NCBI GenBank assembly: GCA_944386395.1 | Contig: CALXAZ010000027.1 | Location: 1-5,084 of the forward strand | Reading direction: 5' to 3' | From: an uncultured Clostridia bacterium | GTDB lineage: Bacteria; Bacillota; Clostridia; Oscillospirales; JAAYOS01 | DNA length: 5,084 bases | Shown: positions 4,779 to 5,084 of the stretch, one piece after another | Layout: every line of letters starts with the position of its first letter | Position numbering within the stretch: position 1 is the stretch's first letter | The notes under the pieces: generated by a model | Seen by the model: only the letters and a program-made list of their open reading frames with translations | Told to the model about the DNA's origin: nothing | Database searches by the model: none | Translations under genes and position numbers: made by a program

Positions 4779-5084
4779 ATGCCGGATATAAAGGATATCG
4801 GACTGTCTCCATCAGGTGCAAAAAAGCTAGATTGGGTGCGAAGCTATATGCCGGCGCTCTCCGCTATAAGGGAGCGATTTATAAAGGAAAAACCGTTTAG
4901 TGGAATGAAAATTACAATGTCGATACATCTAGAAGCAAAAACGGCAAATCTTGCTACAGTCCTCAGAGATGCGGGAGCTGAGGTATATGTTACAGGATGT
5001 AATCCTCTCTCTACCCAGGATGATGTAGCGGCGGAACTTGTGGCACAAGGGTTTCAGGTTTTTGCACGCCATGGAGTCAATACC
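4779..5084 (+). CDS. ahcY: S-adenosylhomocysteine hydrolase (adenosylhomocysteinase), N-terminal part
   Basis: First 102 codons of an NAD-dependent cytoplasmic enzyme that reversibly splits S-adenosylhomocysteine into adenosine and homocysteine, removing the product inhibitor of methyltransferases and returning homocysteine to the methionine cycle. The frame is open to the window edge, so the gene is partial here; the NAD-binding domain lies beyond it. Recognised by the substrate-domain signature MSIHLEAKTANLATVLRDAG (47-66), with His50, Glu52 and Thr55 at the substrate-binding positions of the family, then GAEVYVTGCNPLSTQDDVAA (66-85), where STQD is nearly invariant and Asp81 matches the catalytic aspartate, then VFARHGVNT (94-102). 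NPLSTQDD, rather than NIFSTQDH, suggests the shorter form found in Thermotoga, archaea and clostridia. The ATG at 4779 has GGGAGG 7 nt upstream. It is preceded by a SAM riboswitch and terminator, so expression should fall when SAM is abundant. Genes following it are outside the window. Confidence 0.93.
   Translation, partial: MPDIKDIGLSPSGAKKLDWVRSYMPALSAIRERFIKEKPFSGMKITMSIHLEAKTANLATVLRDAGAEVYVTGCNPLSTQDDVAAELVAQGFQVFARHGVNT

Noticed and set aside
1..5084. CRISPR array, insertion sequence, tRNA or prophage signatures
   Set aside because: No regular direct repeats, transposase, terminal inverted repeats with target duplication, or tRNA cloverleaf were found on either strand.

Overview
The window looks like a chromosomal segment of a low-to-moderate G+C Gram-positive anaerobe, most likely a gut or rumen Clostridia of the Oscillospiraceae/Lachnospiraceae type. 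The reasons are strong GGAGG ribosome binding sites, LplB/LplC-type sugar permeases, an S-box-clan riboswitch and a short-form adenosylhomocysteinase. This assignment is inference from protein flavour and signals, not from a search. No mobile element, CRISPR array, tRNA or rRNA is seen.

Layout: (1) 1-255 is an AT-rich intergenic leader with a plausible promoter (TTGCAT-17 bp-TATATT, 118-146) and a small hairpin that can cover the Shine-Dalgarno of the next gene; nothing else is supported in 1-117. (2) 256-2067 (+) holds two membrane subunits of an oligosaccharide ABC importer, ending at a strong terminator hairpin (2083-2114). Their solute-binding protein and ATPase are not in the window. (3) 4439-2207 (-) is a convergent two-gene operon: an XRE-type helix-turn-helix/cupin regulator overlapping by 8 bp an AMP-forming acyl-CoA synthetase of the medium-chain type. 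It has its own promoter (4510-4482) and a hairpin behind its end (2153-2185). (4) From about 4560 (+), divergent from that operon, are a good promoter, a 20-bp palindrome on its -10 box, a SAM riboswitch of the S-box clan that lacks P4 (SAM-I/IV-variant-like), an expression-platform terminator, and the first 102 codons of S-adenosylhomocysteine hydrolase (ahcY), cut by the window edge.

How the parts work together: the permeases import a sugar or oligosaccharide with subunits encoded elsewhere. The cupin regulator probably senses a small ligand and controls its own operon, which activates a carboxylic acid to its CoA thioester. The riboswitch can be folded by hand into a complete OFF switch: the 3' strand of P1 and the 5' arm of the terminator compete through an antiterminator. 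High SAM should therefore stop transcription into ahcY, the enzyme of SAH recycling. The most interesting points are this SAM-OFF logic on a SAH-degrading gene and the apparent second, protein-operator layer at the same promoter.
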